Source: Chrysoperla carnea
Taxonomy: Eukaryota > Arthropoda > Insecta > Neuroptera > Chrysopidae
NCBI RefSeq assembly: GCF_905475395.1
Contig: NC_058339.1
Coordinates: 93,816,520-93,880,519, forward strand
Direction: 5' to 3'
DNA: 64,000 nucleotides
Positions 1-12,783 of this stretch are shown piece after piece. The notes under the pieces were generated by a model. The model was not told the DNA's origin, searched no databases, and saw only the letters and a list, made by a program, of their open reading frames with translations. Made by a program: the position numbers and the translations under genes. Each line of letters opens with the position of its first letter. Position 1 is the stretch's first letter.

Positions 1-2261
1 TAGCGAATTTCCGAAGGAAATGGAGTATATGGTACGCTCTCCAGCGATCGTAATTTAAGTCCGATTTGAATAAAATTTGGTGTCAAGAAAGGGTTTTAGT
101 ACGCAAAGAACAAAATTTATGTGAGGGAATTTGCTTAGCTAACGCAACTTCTGCGTTAAGAATTTTTTACATTTTATGATTTTTAGGAAGACAAAAATAA
201 TTTTTTTATCGATTTTTTCATCTAAAAACATGAAAGTTCTTATGGACTTTTCTTCTAATTTTTTAGATTAAAATTTCTAATCTTTCTGCCCAATATTGTT
301 AGCGCTTTTGATGTTTACGAAGGTAAACACACTAATTTAGTTAGTTAGTTAAATACCTATAGTAGATTTAATATTGTGTGTGTAAGTTCTTTACAAAGAG
401 TTCTTACTTTATTTAAGTTGTTTATTTACCAACTTATTATACACTAGGTGCTATGGGTGTTATCATTCTAATGTACATACAGAAATACATGAAATGATAT
501 TATTGGAACAAAGTTCTCTAACGGTGAGAAAACTTGTAGAAATCGTCACGAAACCGTGTGAGATATGCCTGTTTGTGTTTATACCATATACATGACAACC
601 ATTATATGTTCACCTACTTGACACTAATCAAATTTATTACTATTCTGTTGGCTGTTAAACGAACGAAGGTAATGTTTTTTTTTTTTTTGCATAAATAGAA
701 TCTGTGATAAATTTTACCACAAAAAAAATGAAAATTCAGCGTACTTGCTTAAACAGCCAAATCACTTTAAGAACTATAAAACCAAAAATAAATTAAAAAA
801 TTGAAATCAAGTTGAACAAGAATAGCACCTCACATGGACCTACACCACCTAGTCTATTATGGGTGACTGTGGGAACTTCAATAACTTGAATTCTATCAAC
901 GATCACATTATTATACATTATACATTATACATGTAGAGGTATATTAAGTTTAGTAGTATTTACTAAAAACTCAAATTTAATAATTTAATTCATATGAGTT
1001 TAAATTCATCAGATGAAAATAATCAATTTGAATTTGTAACATTTTAATTTTTTTGGAGATATCAAAAACAACCCATTTCAATTTTTACTTAAAAAGTAGG
1101 TATTCATCCAATCGTTAAATTTATCCTATTTTTGGAACTATGTTCCTTATCGCACGTTATAATTTGTTTGCTGGTTGGGAGGTAAATCAAAAAAATGTGT
1201 TACCAAGGAAACTTAAACTTTTTTAACCGATTCAGTTTGCCATGAATTTTGAGAATATTTTGAAAATAATTTACAATCTGTCAATTTATATTGTTTATCC
1301 AAAAACGAGGTATCAGTTATCAGAAGAAGTTAAAGATTATAGAGATAATTTAAAGTAAGAAAAAATAAATTTTATGTTATGACATAATAAAGATCTTGAT
1401 TAAACCAAATGAATTTAATGTACGTACATATTGGGTTGACTACTAAATCAAAAGTATGTCTTTTTTAATAAACTAATATATTTATAATAGTTAATAAAGT
1501 ATAGAGGTTAAAGTAGATCCAAATATAAGTTAGGTAACTTCAAACCTCAACTGTCATCAGCTTCTATAGATTTTGTAAATCTTAAGATTCAAAATCTATA
1601 GAATTATGTTTCCCATTTTAATTTTACCATAATATTAAATAAAGAGTAAAAAAAAAGAGTAAAGTAAATTAAATTTTAAAATAAATAACACAAAAATTGT
1701 AATTTTTGTACCCCCACCCCAACTAAATGTAACATCATATTATTACAAAGAACTTACTATTTTATAAAACATGTATAAGGGTAGTAGACCCATAAAAAAG
1801 ATCCGTCATTCATATCAATGAAGGGTGGGAGATATTTTATTCACATGGAATGAAATATCGTATCGTATCGTATCGTATTGTAAATATCACATCCACATCC
1901 ACATGTGTGATGTTATCTGGATACCTACCTGTGAGAACCAACCACATTAGATTCCCATGCTGCTATCAGATCAGACGGATCATTTACTGGGTCTGAGTCG
2001 GTCCTGATTGTGGACACATTATCTCAATCTGAATATTTATATATTTTATCAGTTTTATCCAAAACTTTGAACTCTACACATCAAATTATATTTGTGACAA
2101 GAATTAATTATACAGTGACGATTTAACATATCATGACGTGACCATTGTTGGTGTGTTTTTATTATTAAAATTATATTTTAATTGTTGAACAGTGTTACAT
2201 TGTTGGCGAAGTGTGTTTTTGTTTTATTGTTAATAATTTTGAACGGAAATTTAAAAAAAAA
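1..2261. other. Upstream region of deadpan, no gene seen
   Basis: No coding region or RNA gene could be supported here. The stretch is AT-rich with short tandem runs (ATTATAC near 905-930, TATCG near 1857-1880). A segment at about 715-772 resembles one at about 4301-4358 (shared AAACAGCC..ATCACTTTA-type core), so it is an interspersed repeat. Promoter and 5' UTR of deadpan must lie in the right-hand part, but the transcription start is not identifiable by eye. Confidence 0.6.
868..876 (+). promoter_or_regulatory. Candidate Su(H) (Notch effector) site
   Basis: TGTGGGAAC fits the Suppressor-of-Hairless consensus YGTGRGAAM exactly and lies about 1.4 kb upstream of the deadpan start codon. A second near-match, CGTGGGAAT on the minus strand, lies at 3922-3930 in intron 2. 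HES-family genes, deadpan included, are known Notch targets. Functional use is inferred only; a 9-mer can occur by chance. Confidence 0.3.
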
Positions 2262-5200
2262 ATGCCTATCAGTGAGGATGAATACGATCATCAAACACGT
2301 CATCATCAAACTAATCCACAAAATCCATCGGGAATGTCTAAAGCTGAATTACGACGTGTGAGTACCCGGTAGGAACTATGTTCCTATCGTATATTCGTAT
2401 ATAATAAATGTAGCGCTTAAGTTTTTTATTCTTTTGCTTTGATTTTTTAATATAGTTCCAAAAATAGTTTTGCATTGTTGCACAAGTTTTAGTGCAACAA
2501 TCAATATTGTTGGTAGTTTAATGGATTATATGTTACGAAAATTTATTTCTTGAATATTTTCATGTGACACTTCTTGGACAGTCTAAAATGATGTTTTAGT
2601 AAAGTTAAAAATCGATAAGTTAATTTACTAAGCGATCTTCAGATATGATATCTTAATGACTAAATGCCCTTGATAAATGACTTATTTCCAAGTCTTATTT
2701 CTAAACGGTGCGGATAAGAAATTAAATTAGACCCGCTGCTACTTTTAAATTAGACCATGCTTGTTTACAAAGCGCCTGTCATGAGAATAAGACATAAGAC
2801 ATACGAAACGAAACGAAAACTATAATTCAAGATTGTGGACTGTTAAAAAGCTATCTTTAAACTGCCAACAATCGTATGACTTTTAAAGTATCTTGGGAAC
2901 AAACCATAAGCGTTCCAAAAACCATAACTCATAATTTGTGGACCGTCAAAAATCTTACATTTTTGGTATAACTGTTTGGCAAGATATTTTAAAAGTTATT
3001 TGTAAATAGAAATAGATATTGCGATTTGTTAAATAATCGTAATAAAATGGATGATTTTTATTATTTTGCAGAGTAATAAACCAATTATGGAAAAACGTAG
3101 GCGTGCCCGAATCAATCATTGTTTGAACGAATTAAAAACATTAATATTGGATGCAATGAAAAAAGACGTAAGTATCTAAACGATTAAATTATAAATTGAT
3201 CTATAATATTTTATACATAAAAAATAAAATTAAATATCTTTTATAATTTACCGATTCTTTTATGCTCTTTTAATATTTTTTTGCGGTTTTCAAAAGATTT
3301 TGTTTTGTTGTAAATCTTTTTAAATACCTTCAACAAGTACCACAATGGTATATACAGTGTGTCCACGAATAGAGGTTGATTCCGAAACCAACGAGCTATT
3401 ATTCGCATATATTTTTAAAAGCATTATCTCGTATTTTTCACCACTTTCAACTTTTCGGCTAGAGTGAAACTAACATAAACCATATTGAAATCTTGCGTAT
3501 TTGTTTTCCGTTTTATCGCTAGTTAATTATTTACTTGATGTTATTGGTACAACCATTCGATTGACATACTGTAAAAATTAATATATTTTTTATATTATGA
3601 TAAAATTAAACATAAACAGGGAGCCTGTGACAGTAAAACTGCATTTACACGGACTTCGTAATTTCGATTATGAATCAATTTTATTTAACGACAGATACAA
3701 TATGTAATAGATGTGCCAATGTTTATCCTGGCAGAAAACCTCGACAAACCTAGTTCATATTGTACGTATCATTGACTCATAAGCCAAATTTCTAAATCCA
3801 TGTAAGTGCAGTTTTACTGTGACAGGCTCCAAGACTAACATATAAATATGTTGTTTGTAAAAATAAAAAAATAAAAAACAATCTGATTACTTGTTTCGGC
3901 CACAGTCACCTCTTGAACGATATTCCCACGGTTTGTTCGTCCTCCTCCAACTCTTAAGTACTATTTCATCCATCATGATGCAACAAGGTCATCTCAATTC
4001 ATCTCACTTGTATATATAAATCTATCTTTATTCTCTCATTTCTTAATTCAATTAATTTATTAATAAAACATTAAAATTCATTTAATTACAAAATGTGATT
4101 TTAATTTAGGAAAGAAAAACCACTTCTTGTTTTTAATTAAGGATGTGCGAATGCCAAGCCAATTTTGGATAAAAGGCATGATTGTTTTTTATATACAGTT
4201 GGACTAAGTCTAAATCAATTCTTAAAATTTTAGGTAGGGTTGCCTGATTAGTTAATTAAATAAATTTTCTTCATGATGAAAAACTTTGAACTATTATTTA
4301 CCGCAAAAAAAATGAACTTTCACCGTAATTGCTCAAACAGCCGAACCACTTTAAAATGTTATTTTTATTTTTAGCAACTTTTTTTTTTCTTAAAAAATCG
4401 TAAAAAACACTTGATACAATTTTTTTTACCAAAATATTTATGTTCAGAAATAGAATAACATATGTAACCATAAAGCCATAATATTTATTAAATCTGACCC
4501 TAAATTCACTAGTCTGTTAAATTCCCATTAAATTTGACAAAGGTTCAATTTGATGATGCGTTTAGCAGGTTCAAATTGTTGAAATACATTCTCTATTATT
4601 TATTATTTATTATTGCCAATTTTAAAATCTTTTTTTATGTTTATAAAGAAAAAATAGATTGTTATGTCTTCACAAAAAAAAAAAAAAAAAAAAAAAACTG
4701 TGGCCTACAAACTTAATAAACTTGTGCAGAAAAAAATCATGTGACCTAAATCCTTTCAAAAAAAAATTATTGACATCCTTTTTTTTTATTAAAAAATAAC
4801 CGTGAGAAAGGATTAACAGTATGAAATCCTTTGTTAAATACATGCCTTTATTCAAACTAGGTAAGTGGGTCGTCACACCCACGCACAATGTATGAAATCC
4901 AAATTTTGGCAAACAAAGACCTTACAGAAAAAGTAAATTCACATAATAGAGAAGTTATTAATTTTTTTATCACAAATTCATATATAAATGAAAGAATAAT
5001 TCATCTAAAGTAAACTTAAATAATTTTTTTTTAAATTAATAATTCCATTTTTTTTATTAATTATTAATTTAAAATACTTATATTTTAACAGTAGTGACGT
5101 ATTTACAACCGTTAAGGCTGTGAGTAAATCGGTTTCTATGAAAATTTACGTTGTAATATAGTGAAAACCAGTTGAGAAACAAACCTATTATCATTATTCA

Positions 5201-6526
5201 TGTTATTTTATCATTTCTCTATGCAGTGGCGTTACAAAAATTAGATGTTGGCGTCACTGCCGTTTGAATTTGTAGTATTCATTCTAAATAAATTTATTTT
5301 TACAACTGTTTTCTAAAAAATGGTTTCTTTTGTTACAGCCAGCCCGTCATTCGAAACTCGAGAAAGCTGATATTTTAGAAATGACCGTCAAACATTTACA
5401 ATCAATTCAACGACAACAAATGGCTGCATCCGTTGCTACCGATCCAACGGTTGTTCATAAATTTAAATCTGGATTTCATGAATGCGCTGGTGAAGTGACA
5501 CGATTCATCGGAACCATGGATGGAATTGAAAATGGCGTTAAACAACGTTTAGTTGCGCATTTATCAAATTGCGTGAATGGATTATCACAGATATCGTCAC
5601 CATTTGGACAATTCTCAGCATCGAATAACAGTGGTCTTGGAACATTTCATTCCACCAACAATTCAATACCTCAAGTTTCAGTTCTACCTCAAGTCTCATT
5701 CTCATCCGCAGGAGATGTGAATAACAATAGTGGTGAAAATGCGGCTAGAATTCAAATGCCAGGTGGAATACAATTGATTCCGAGTCGATTACCTACTGGA
5801 GAATTGGCTTTATTGGTCCCTAACAGCAGTAATATGCCGTTTTTCCCAACCCAATCAAGTTTTGTTACACAATCCAAACCAATTGTTGATTCTTCAACTC
5901 AATACGAGCAACACATTACCAAAAATCATGTTAGCGCTTTTACAACAGTTACAAGAACAAAAAGTCCTCAGCACACGTTACATCGAAGTCCAATTCCAAG
6001 TCCTGCATCGACCACGCATAGCGAAGATGTGAGTGAAACGTACAAACATGACACACCCTCACCTCCAATTCAAGGCGGAGCAACCTCTACTCCTTTTACT
6101 CACATCACATTTAAAAGGACTGAGGATTACGGTCAAGTAACTTCATCAACTTCGGTTTCGCCAGAGTTGAGAAACGATGAAATGAAAATTTCTTACCATC
6201 CAATACCAATTTACCAGCATGCAGAAAAAGTTCCACGATCGTATGCTTCTGGAAGTGGTCCATGGAGTTTGGAGTCATCCAGGAAACGTACTTTTAATGA
6301 AACTGAAAGTGACGGACTGTTAACAATTGCCAATGAACCGTTAACTAAATTGAAAAAATCCTCTTCATCTGAAATTGTTTCTAGTAGCCAATCGTATTCT
6401 AGTTCTGTAAATCGATCCACAACTGATTCGGAAAATTCATCGTTTGAAACGAGCACATCAGCGAACACGTCTGGCAACTCTGGTAGCACCAGTGGGAGTA
6501 ACGACTCTATGTGGCGTCCTTGGTGA
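2262..6526 (+). CDS. dpn: Deadpan, bHLH-Orange HES-family repressor
   Basis: Three exons: 2262-2357, 3072-3167 and 5339-6526, joined by GT-AG introns (GTGAGT, GTAAGT donors) in phase 0, giving about 459 residues. Exon 1 encodes an acidic N-terminus ending SKAELRR. Exon 2 carries the basic region and helix 1 ([22 protein letters not shown]), and exon 3 begins [21 protein letters not shown], the loop and helix 2. An Orange domain follows ([18 protein letters not shown]). Next come the deadpan-like [12 protein letters not shown] motif, a Ser/Thr-rich tail and the C-terminal WRPW Groucho-binding tetrapeptide. HCLNELK, the IPSRLP motif and DGI after the Orange core favour deadpan over hairy. The family represses proneural and differentiation genes in neural stem cells through Groucho, binding E/N-box DNA in the nucleus. 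Length is close to the Drosophila protein (435). Intron 2 (2.2 kb) holds several repeats. Confidence 0.95.
3353..3368. repeat. Tc1/mariner-like terminal sequence (fragment)
   Basis: TACAGTGTGTCCAC after a TA resembles a Tc1/mariner inverted-repeat end. The reverse complement of the same 14 bases occurs at about 57767-57780, also next to a TA. No partner end or transposase was found near either, so both are isolated ends or chance matches. Confidence 0.25.
3620..3830. mobile_element. MITE with GGAGCCTGT..CAGTAAAACTGCA ends, deadpan intron 2
   Basis: A 211-bp element whose two ends are inverted copies over about 30 bp (GGAGCCTGTGACAGTAAAAC at the left, its near-perfect complement at the right). 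The interior is non-coding. A related partial copy begins at 62626 and runs to about 62705, so the family is interspersed. No clean target-site duplication was seen, so I do not assign a superfamily. Confidence 0.6.
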
Positions 6527-7006
6527 CGTTTTGTGATTGTTTAGTATATTTGGATAGTAGGAGAACTGTTCGTAGTAAAATGGGCCCCAAGTCCACTTCT
6601 CTTGGGATGTTTTTGCTTAGGACAGTTCTTGGACCACAAGATCTCTGTTAATTGTTAGTAATATATTATTATAATTTTTTTTTTATAAAAATTTTAAAAA
6701 TTAAGTGCACTTAAAACACATTTTTTTATGAATAAATTTTTGACGACCATTCTTCGACCACGATCAGTATTAATACTATTTTATGTTCAGATTTATTCGG
6801 ATCAAAAATGGCGACAAATAGCTTTAATTATTTTTTAAAAAACTTTTTTACTTTTTTATATTTTGTTACATTAAAAAAATAACTGTGATCAATGAAATTG
6901 TAAGTTTTATTTGGTACACAAACCTATTTTTTTGAAATCCTCTTTTTAGGTTTTAGCCAATTATTCGAAGTGAACTTATGCAAAAAGGTATGTATGTCTC
7001 AGCAAT
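6527..7006 (+). other. deadpan 3' UTR and spacer
   Basis: Non-coding sequence after the WRPW stop. AATAAA occurs at 6731 and again near 7005; either could serve as the polyadenylation signal. Nothing else recognised. Confidence 0.4.
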
Positions 7007-7445
7007 AAAGGTGTATTTTCATGATGATGCTTGACGCTGAGTTTCAGCGTCAAGTTACATCACGTGATCAATTTAATTCAGAAGCGTCAAATCGTTAAAA
7101 GCTAAACGATCTCTAGTTTAAATTTAAAAGATGTAACTTCATGAGGACGCTTGACGCTGCATTTTGAGCGTCAAATTAGGAAACCACCTAGCTGGAAAAA
7201 CAAGAACTATGTCCAGCGTCAATTTGTAAAAAGGAGCGATTTTTATTTTAAATTTATTTATCTCATTACTCTCAAAATTAATCCTGATAATAAAAATAGG
7301 ATATATTTTTCTATGATAAAGTCATTTTAGGCTGCCATCTAGATGAAAAAAATGAAATCTTCGGCAGCGACAAATCGTAAAATGCTAAACATTGCTTAGC
7401 TTTGACGCTGCTAAGGTTTTTTTTCTCATCCAGATGGCAGCTATG
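7007..7445. mobile_element. AGCGTC-hairpin MITE, copy 1
   Basis: Contains the recurrent core TGACGCTGAGTTTCAGCGTCAA, here given in two halves: TTGACGCTGAG then TTTCAGCGTCAA, followed by a CACGTG. A second TTGACGCT..AGCGTCAA hairpin lies at about 7148-7173. The right part has the AAAATGCTAAACATTG and CATCCAGATGGCAGC blocks seen in other copies. Related copies lie near 32276, 33797, 37796 and 58536, with shorter pieces near 25026 and 37106. Non-coding; element borders are approximate. Confidence 0.6.
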
Positions 7446-7834
7446 ACATTTTACTACACCACCATCTGTGGACATCATATTGAATCATAAATTTAAGATT
7501 TCTGTAAAAATAGTGAACGAGTAACAATTCATGGCCACCTGTTCTGATACACTCAATGAATCGAGACGATACAACATAAAAAAAATTGAAATCTGTACAT
7601 ATATTTTGGCTGTGTAAAACAATCCATATCCTTATTTCGGGTGTTTTGGAAGAGGGATAAACGAGAGCAAGAGAATAGAGGCTGGGGAAGTGTGCGGGTA
7701 TCCAAATAGTTAGAAATAAAAATGTATTAAATTACTTTTAAATTATTTATTTTAATAAAATTATTATTAAACTATACTTAAATAAAAATTTAATTATTTT
7801 TTGTTAAATTAAAACTTTACAAACAAAACACTAT

Positions 7835-9914
7835 CTACATAGCATCAAAATGAAATCTATGTGATTCCTGTAATCGTTCCTTTCTATCTTCTTGCCGTTC
7901 CTTCCAATACAAGCCCAATATAATTAAGGTAATAATTCCACACAAGCCGGTGAGTCCTGCTACACTCATTAAAATTAATTTACTTGGCGTTACAAATAAT
8001 TGTGCTTTCCATTTCGATGGTTCATCCGTGGGCCACGGGATCACAACCATTTGTGAGTTGGGTATAATTTGAGTCCAGTCACGTGATCGATTCGATAGAC
8101 CCACTGTTAAGGTATCAACAAAATTTGGTGTTCGACCCAAGCCAAATATTGTGAATGGTAGATTTAATGAAAAGTGAGCGGATTGTGGCAATTGAGCTGA
8201 AACGGCCCGACGTAATTTCGCTTCTTGTCGAAATTTTATTGAAATACGTGGACCGGGTAAATTTGTTCCTGAAAAATTGGGAAATTTTTTATAGTTTTTT
8301 AAATTTTAATGCAAGGTTTACGAAATTCTGCAGGTGATTAGATTTAGTATGTTCGAAACGAGACTAGACTGCTAGGACAATGACGAATCTGATAATAAAT
8401 ATTTTGGACTTACCATAAGTTCGTTTCTTTTTACCCAAATTTCCCACAATCATATGATTATTGCTGTTGGTGAGGCCAGTCAGGACCATAACTTTAATAA
8501 ATGTGGCATCATAATCCAAATTATTACGGAATGCACTAATTTTGTAGGGTGACGTTGGTGATGTCATACTTTTTTGGACAAAAATCAAATCCAAAATACC
8601 ATCTTGATAAAAATCATAGAAGACAGCCATCACCGTGTTGTTATTGAACGGGCGTAATGCTTTCCAACGAATCACATACGTACGATTCAAACTTCCACAA
8701 CCGGTTTCACAGTGGACATTCTCCAGGAAAAAACTTTGCGGTGCTCCATTTGGATTGGGTTTCAAAGTGGCTAAAAAATATGGTAAGAATTCAGTTTAAT
8801 CACTTTTCTTTAAAAAGAGCACCTCAAAATCTATAAAATCACTCATTTTCAAAACTCCCGGAAAACTTTCCAGGTAACCTCTTTTTTTTTGAACCAAATG
8901 AGTCTTTTTTAAGAAAAATCGAATAGTTTTACCTAAAATATCGGGATAACCATCCATATTAAAATCGCCACTACGTAACGTAATCACATTCGTATATAAT
9001 TGGCCATCTTTTCCATTCGGATCAACAAATCCCCAAACACGATTATCCGTATCCTTAAAATCAATATTCAAATCTTGCCACGTATCCTTCTTGTACACTA
9101 AAATCGTTGAATTCTCACAACCTTTATCGTAACAAACGGGCGTTATTAAATCCATTTGTCCGATTAACTCCACATCGATAAAAATCGATTGTCCAATATG
9201 ATAACCAGGCGGTTTTGGTATAATCGTATTATTAAATATAAATTCACGATCAATTTCACTCCCGTACCAAATTTCAAAATGATCTTTTGTTGTTAAAAAT
9301 AAATCCGCTGTGTAATCCGCGTTCACATCCAGAAATGCATTCGAATGTGGATAACGTATTGCGGGCGCATCACTACTAACATTCATTAACAGTTCTCGTG
9401 GTGCGGTTCGATTCGTTCCAAATATCCAGAAAGCACGTTTTTTATCTTTATTCACACCAAATAAATCGATGATCATGTCTTGATTGTAATCGATCGCTAA
9501 CGGTTGTCCAATCATTTCGATTAGTGGTGTTTCGGTTGTACAACTTAAATTATTTAAAGCACCCCACAACACGTACGCAAATGTTTTACGATTCTTTGTA
9601 TCGAATGTTGTCACTAGAACGTCCATAAACGCATCACCATCAAAATCACCTGGTACTACACTTGTCACATTGTTCGCGAATGTACATTGCATGTTGATTC
9701 CAGGTCGTAGCAGTGGTTCTTCTTCCGCTGCAAGTAAGATTTGAACGGTTCGTGTACCATCTCGTAGAACAAACACATCCGTTAATTCGTCCGAATTAAA
9801 ATCACCAAATGCTGCTGGTAAACCATCCGTTATTGAACCAAATACTAAATTTGTTATATCATTTGCCAAACATTTCGTAATAATTATGGATAATATTAAA
9901 AATTTTTGTAACAT
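7835..9914 (-). CDS. ITFG1/TIP-like FG-GAP repeat membrane protein
   Basis: Three exons read on the minus strand: 9914-8933, 8770-8414 and 8268-7835. Both introns are short (162 and 145 bp) with GT-AG ends and phases that match, giving about 590 residues; the human homologue is about 612. Residues 1-17 look like a signal peptide (MLQKFLILSIIITKCLA). FG-GAP/VCBS-type calcium-loop repeats follow, for example FGDFNSDELTDVF, PGDFDGDAFMDVL, DVNADYTADLF and GDFNMDGYPDIL. A single C-terminal membrane helix near residues 545-567 (LMSVAGLTGLCGIITLIIL) is followed by a basic cytoplasmic tail. This architecture is that of T-cell immunomodulatory protein / linkin, a cell-surface adhesion protein. It is convergent with deadpan. 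The start was chosen because it gives the signal peptide. Confidence 0.92.
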
Positions 9915-10494
9915 TTTTGGGACTGTTTTGCTCTAAAAACCAAAGAATAAGAATTTTATTTAGCGAAGTTTTTATTAAGAACTTACCCACTAACTTTTAC
10001 ATGCTATAAGTTCCAAAAGTATACTTGTTCTTTTATCTAATATTTAATATTTAATAATTTAGTTTTGATAAGGTTAAATATTAGTCATACCAAAATTCTT
10101 TGTATTTTTTTGACATTTGTATTTGTCAATAATATTTACTTCGATTCCTTTCCTACATTTGTAGTTTGATATGCTTTTACTAGATGTCAGTCTAACCTTG
10201 GTTTGTGTCTTAGAAGTCTTTAAGCAAAATATTTTTAAATGCAAACATTTAATTAAATAATAATTTAATAATTGGATCAATTGTGGAATCTGAAGGAGAA
10301 TTTTATTAATATTCCACGCTAACTTAAGTAAAGAATACAGATACATACTAAAAAGCCTACTCCAGAGGATTATGCATTGATTTGTTACATTCACTGATAG
10401 ATGACTCTACTAAGCTCTATTTTTTATTAATAAACTAAGCTCTGTTTTTCTATTTATTGTTCCAGCATAGACGTGTTTTTTAATTATTTATTTA
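9915..10494. repeat. Spacer with an orphan foldback terminus (10231-10326)
   Basis: No gene seen. From about 10231 to 10326 the sequence matches the right-hand end of the foldback family at 10495-21592 (ATTTAATAATTGGA, GGAATCTGA, TTAATATTCCACGCTAACT). It lacks an internal block of about 45 bp and the last bases of the terminus. It is a broken, stand-alone end lying just 170 bp from the intact element. Confidence 0.7.
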
Positions 10495-10625
10495 CCACAA
10501 TATAGTTAGCGTGGAATATTAACAAAATTTATTAAATCATATATCAAAAAATTGCTCTCTAAATGCTCCATCAGATTCCAAAATTGCTCCAGTTATTAAA
10601 TTATCAATTAATTAAATATTTGCAA

Positions 10626-10922
10626 TTAAAAATACAAAATTTTATTTTCCAATATCTCAGTAAATTGATAGTTTTTCCTAACGTTTTTGCTATCAATAAA
10701 TTGCTCCCGTTTATTTCTTTCGGGATATAACAATAACGATCTATAAATATCAATTATTTTTGCATAATTAATTAAAATTAATAATTGCAATTCAAACAGG
10801 TATGTGATGACGTCATTCACAAGGGGAATGTCATAAACTAAGGGGAGCGGGAAGAGAAAGAAAAACAAAAAAGAAATAATAATAGAAAGTAAATAATTAG
10901 ATGTATCAGTGAAAAATATCAA
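10626..10922 (-). other. 98-codon open frame in foldback arms (uncertain)
   Basis: A 98-codon frame of the same length occurs in all four arms in this window: here, 21165-21461, 53404-53700 (minus) and 56444-56740 (plus). It starts MIFFTDTSNYLL, has a hydrophobic N-terminal half and a charged C-terminal half (ERNKREQFIDS). The copies in the two elements differ at three residues, all non-synonymous, which does not argue for protein selection. No family recognised; it may simply be an open stretch in a conserved repeat. Confidence 0.25.
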
Positions 10923-12290
10923 AAAATTGCTCCGTAAATACTCTTTCAGATTCCAAAGTTGCTCCAGTTATATAATTAATATGTAATTAAATATTTTCAA
11001 TTAAAAATACAAAATTTTATATACACAAAGGGGTTGGGGGGGAAGCATGAACATATATAACAATAGATTGTAGTTATTATCTATGGTTATGATATTTGTT
11101 TTATTTAATTAAATATTAAAAGAAAATAAACAATCATATGTATCAGCGGAAAGTATCAAAAAATTGCTCCGTAAATACTCTTTCAGATTCCAAAGTTGCT
11201 CCAGTTATATAATTAATATGTAATTAAATATTTTCAATTAAAAATACAAAAATTTACATACACAAAGAGGTTGGGGGGGAAACATGAAAATATATAACAA
11301 TAGATTGTAGTTATTATCTATGGTTATGATATTTGTTTTATTTAATTAAATATTAAAAGAAAATAAACAATCATATGTATCAGCGGAAAGTATCAAAAAA
11401 TTGCTCCGTAAATACTCTTTCAGATTCCAAAGTTGCTCCAGTTATATGATTAATATGTAATTAAATATTTTACATTAAAAATACAAAATTTAACATACAC
11501 AAGGGGAATGGGGGGAAACATGAAAATATATTACGATAGATTGTAGTTATTATCTATGGTTATGGTATTTGTTTTATTTAATTAAATATTAAAAGAAAAT
11601 AAACAATCATATGTATCAGCGGAAAGTATCAAAAAATTGCTCCGTAAATACTCTTTCAGATTCCAAAGTTGCTCCAGTTATATGATTAATATGTAATTAA
11701 ATATTTTACATTAAAAATACAAAATTTTACACACACAAGGGGAATGGGGGGAAACATGAAAATATATTACGATAGATTGTAGTTATTATCTATGGTTATG
11801 ATATTTGTTTTATTTAATTAAATATTAAAAGAAAATAAACAATCATATGTATCAGCGGAAAGTATCAAAAAATTGCTCCGTAAATACTCTTTCAGATTCC
11901 AAAGTTGCTCCAGTTATATGATTAATATGTAATTAAATATTTTACATTAAAAATACAAAATTTTACATACACAAGGGGAATGGGGGGAAACATGAAAATA
12001 TATTACGATAGATTGTAGTTATTATCTATGGTTATGGTATTTGTTTTATTTAATTAAATATTAAAAGAAAATAAACAATCATATGTATCAGCTGAAAGTA
12101 TCAAAAAATTGCTCCGTAAATACTCTTTCAGATTCCAAAGTTGCTCCAGTTATATAATTAATATGCAATTAAATATTTTCAATTAAAAATACAAAATTTT
12201 ACATAAACAAGGGGAATGGAGGGAAGCATGAAAATATATAACGATGGATTGTAGTTATTATCTATGGCTGTGATATTTGTTTATTTAATT
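10917..12290. repeat. Tandem repeat, about six 236-bp units, left arm
   Basis: Units begin at TATCAAAAAATTGCTCC at 10917, 11154, 11391, 11627, 11863 and 12099, so the period is 236-237 bp. Each has AGATTCCAAAGTTGCTCC, a short G-run (GGGGTTGGGG or GGGGAATGGGG) and TAGATTGTAGTTATTATC. The mirror array is at about 19797-21170. Subterminal arrays of this kind usually hold transposase-binding sites in foldback elements. Confidence 0.92.
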
Positions 12291-12783
12291 CTTTTTGAGG
12301 TTAATTATATCATTTTTATTCGCCGTTGTATTTTCATTAAAACATTTTTAATTTAAATAATGTTTCAATAAGTTACTTGAAGAATAATTATTTATTGTTA
12401 TTATATTTTTATGGTTGTAAAAGGTGAGTCGACAAACCTTTATTTGTTTACATAAATTATCGATGTCTTAGGTTATTTGTTTATAAACTTTTATTTTGTT
12501 TATATATAATAATATTGTTGAATTTTCAGTTTTCAGATAAAAATATTGGCAAGCAGTTGGACTAAAATTATATTTCTAAAAAGAGATCAATCATCGAGAT
12601 GATATTGAATCCGGACAATTCCCATAACTCGCCGATGTACCTATTAACCCGAATGTTGAATGGAAACCTATGAAAATATCTGACCAAGGCATTGTAATTA
12701 CTAATTTCTCATGTTTTCTATCATTAGTATGTTTTATTGCGTTGAATTAGTTTTAATTTTTATTATTATTACTTTTTTCAGTT

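Noticed and set aside
4534-4912. Short frames on both strands around a poly-A run upstream of deadpan exon 3
   Set aside because: Low complexity, inside intron 2, no homology recognised.
10917-12290. Possible CRISPR-like array
   Set aside because: The repeats are 236-bp contiguous tandem units without spacers, in a eukaryotic transposon arm.
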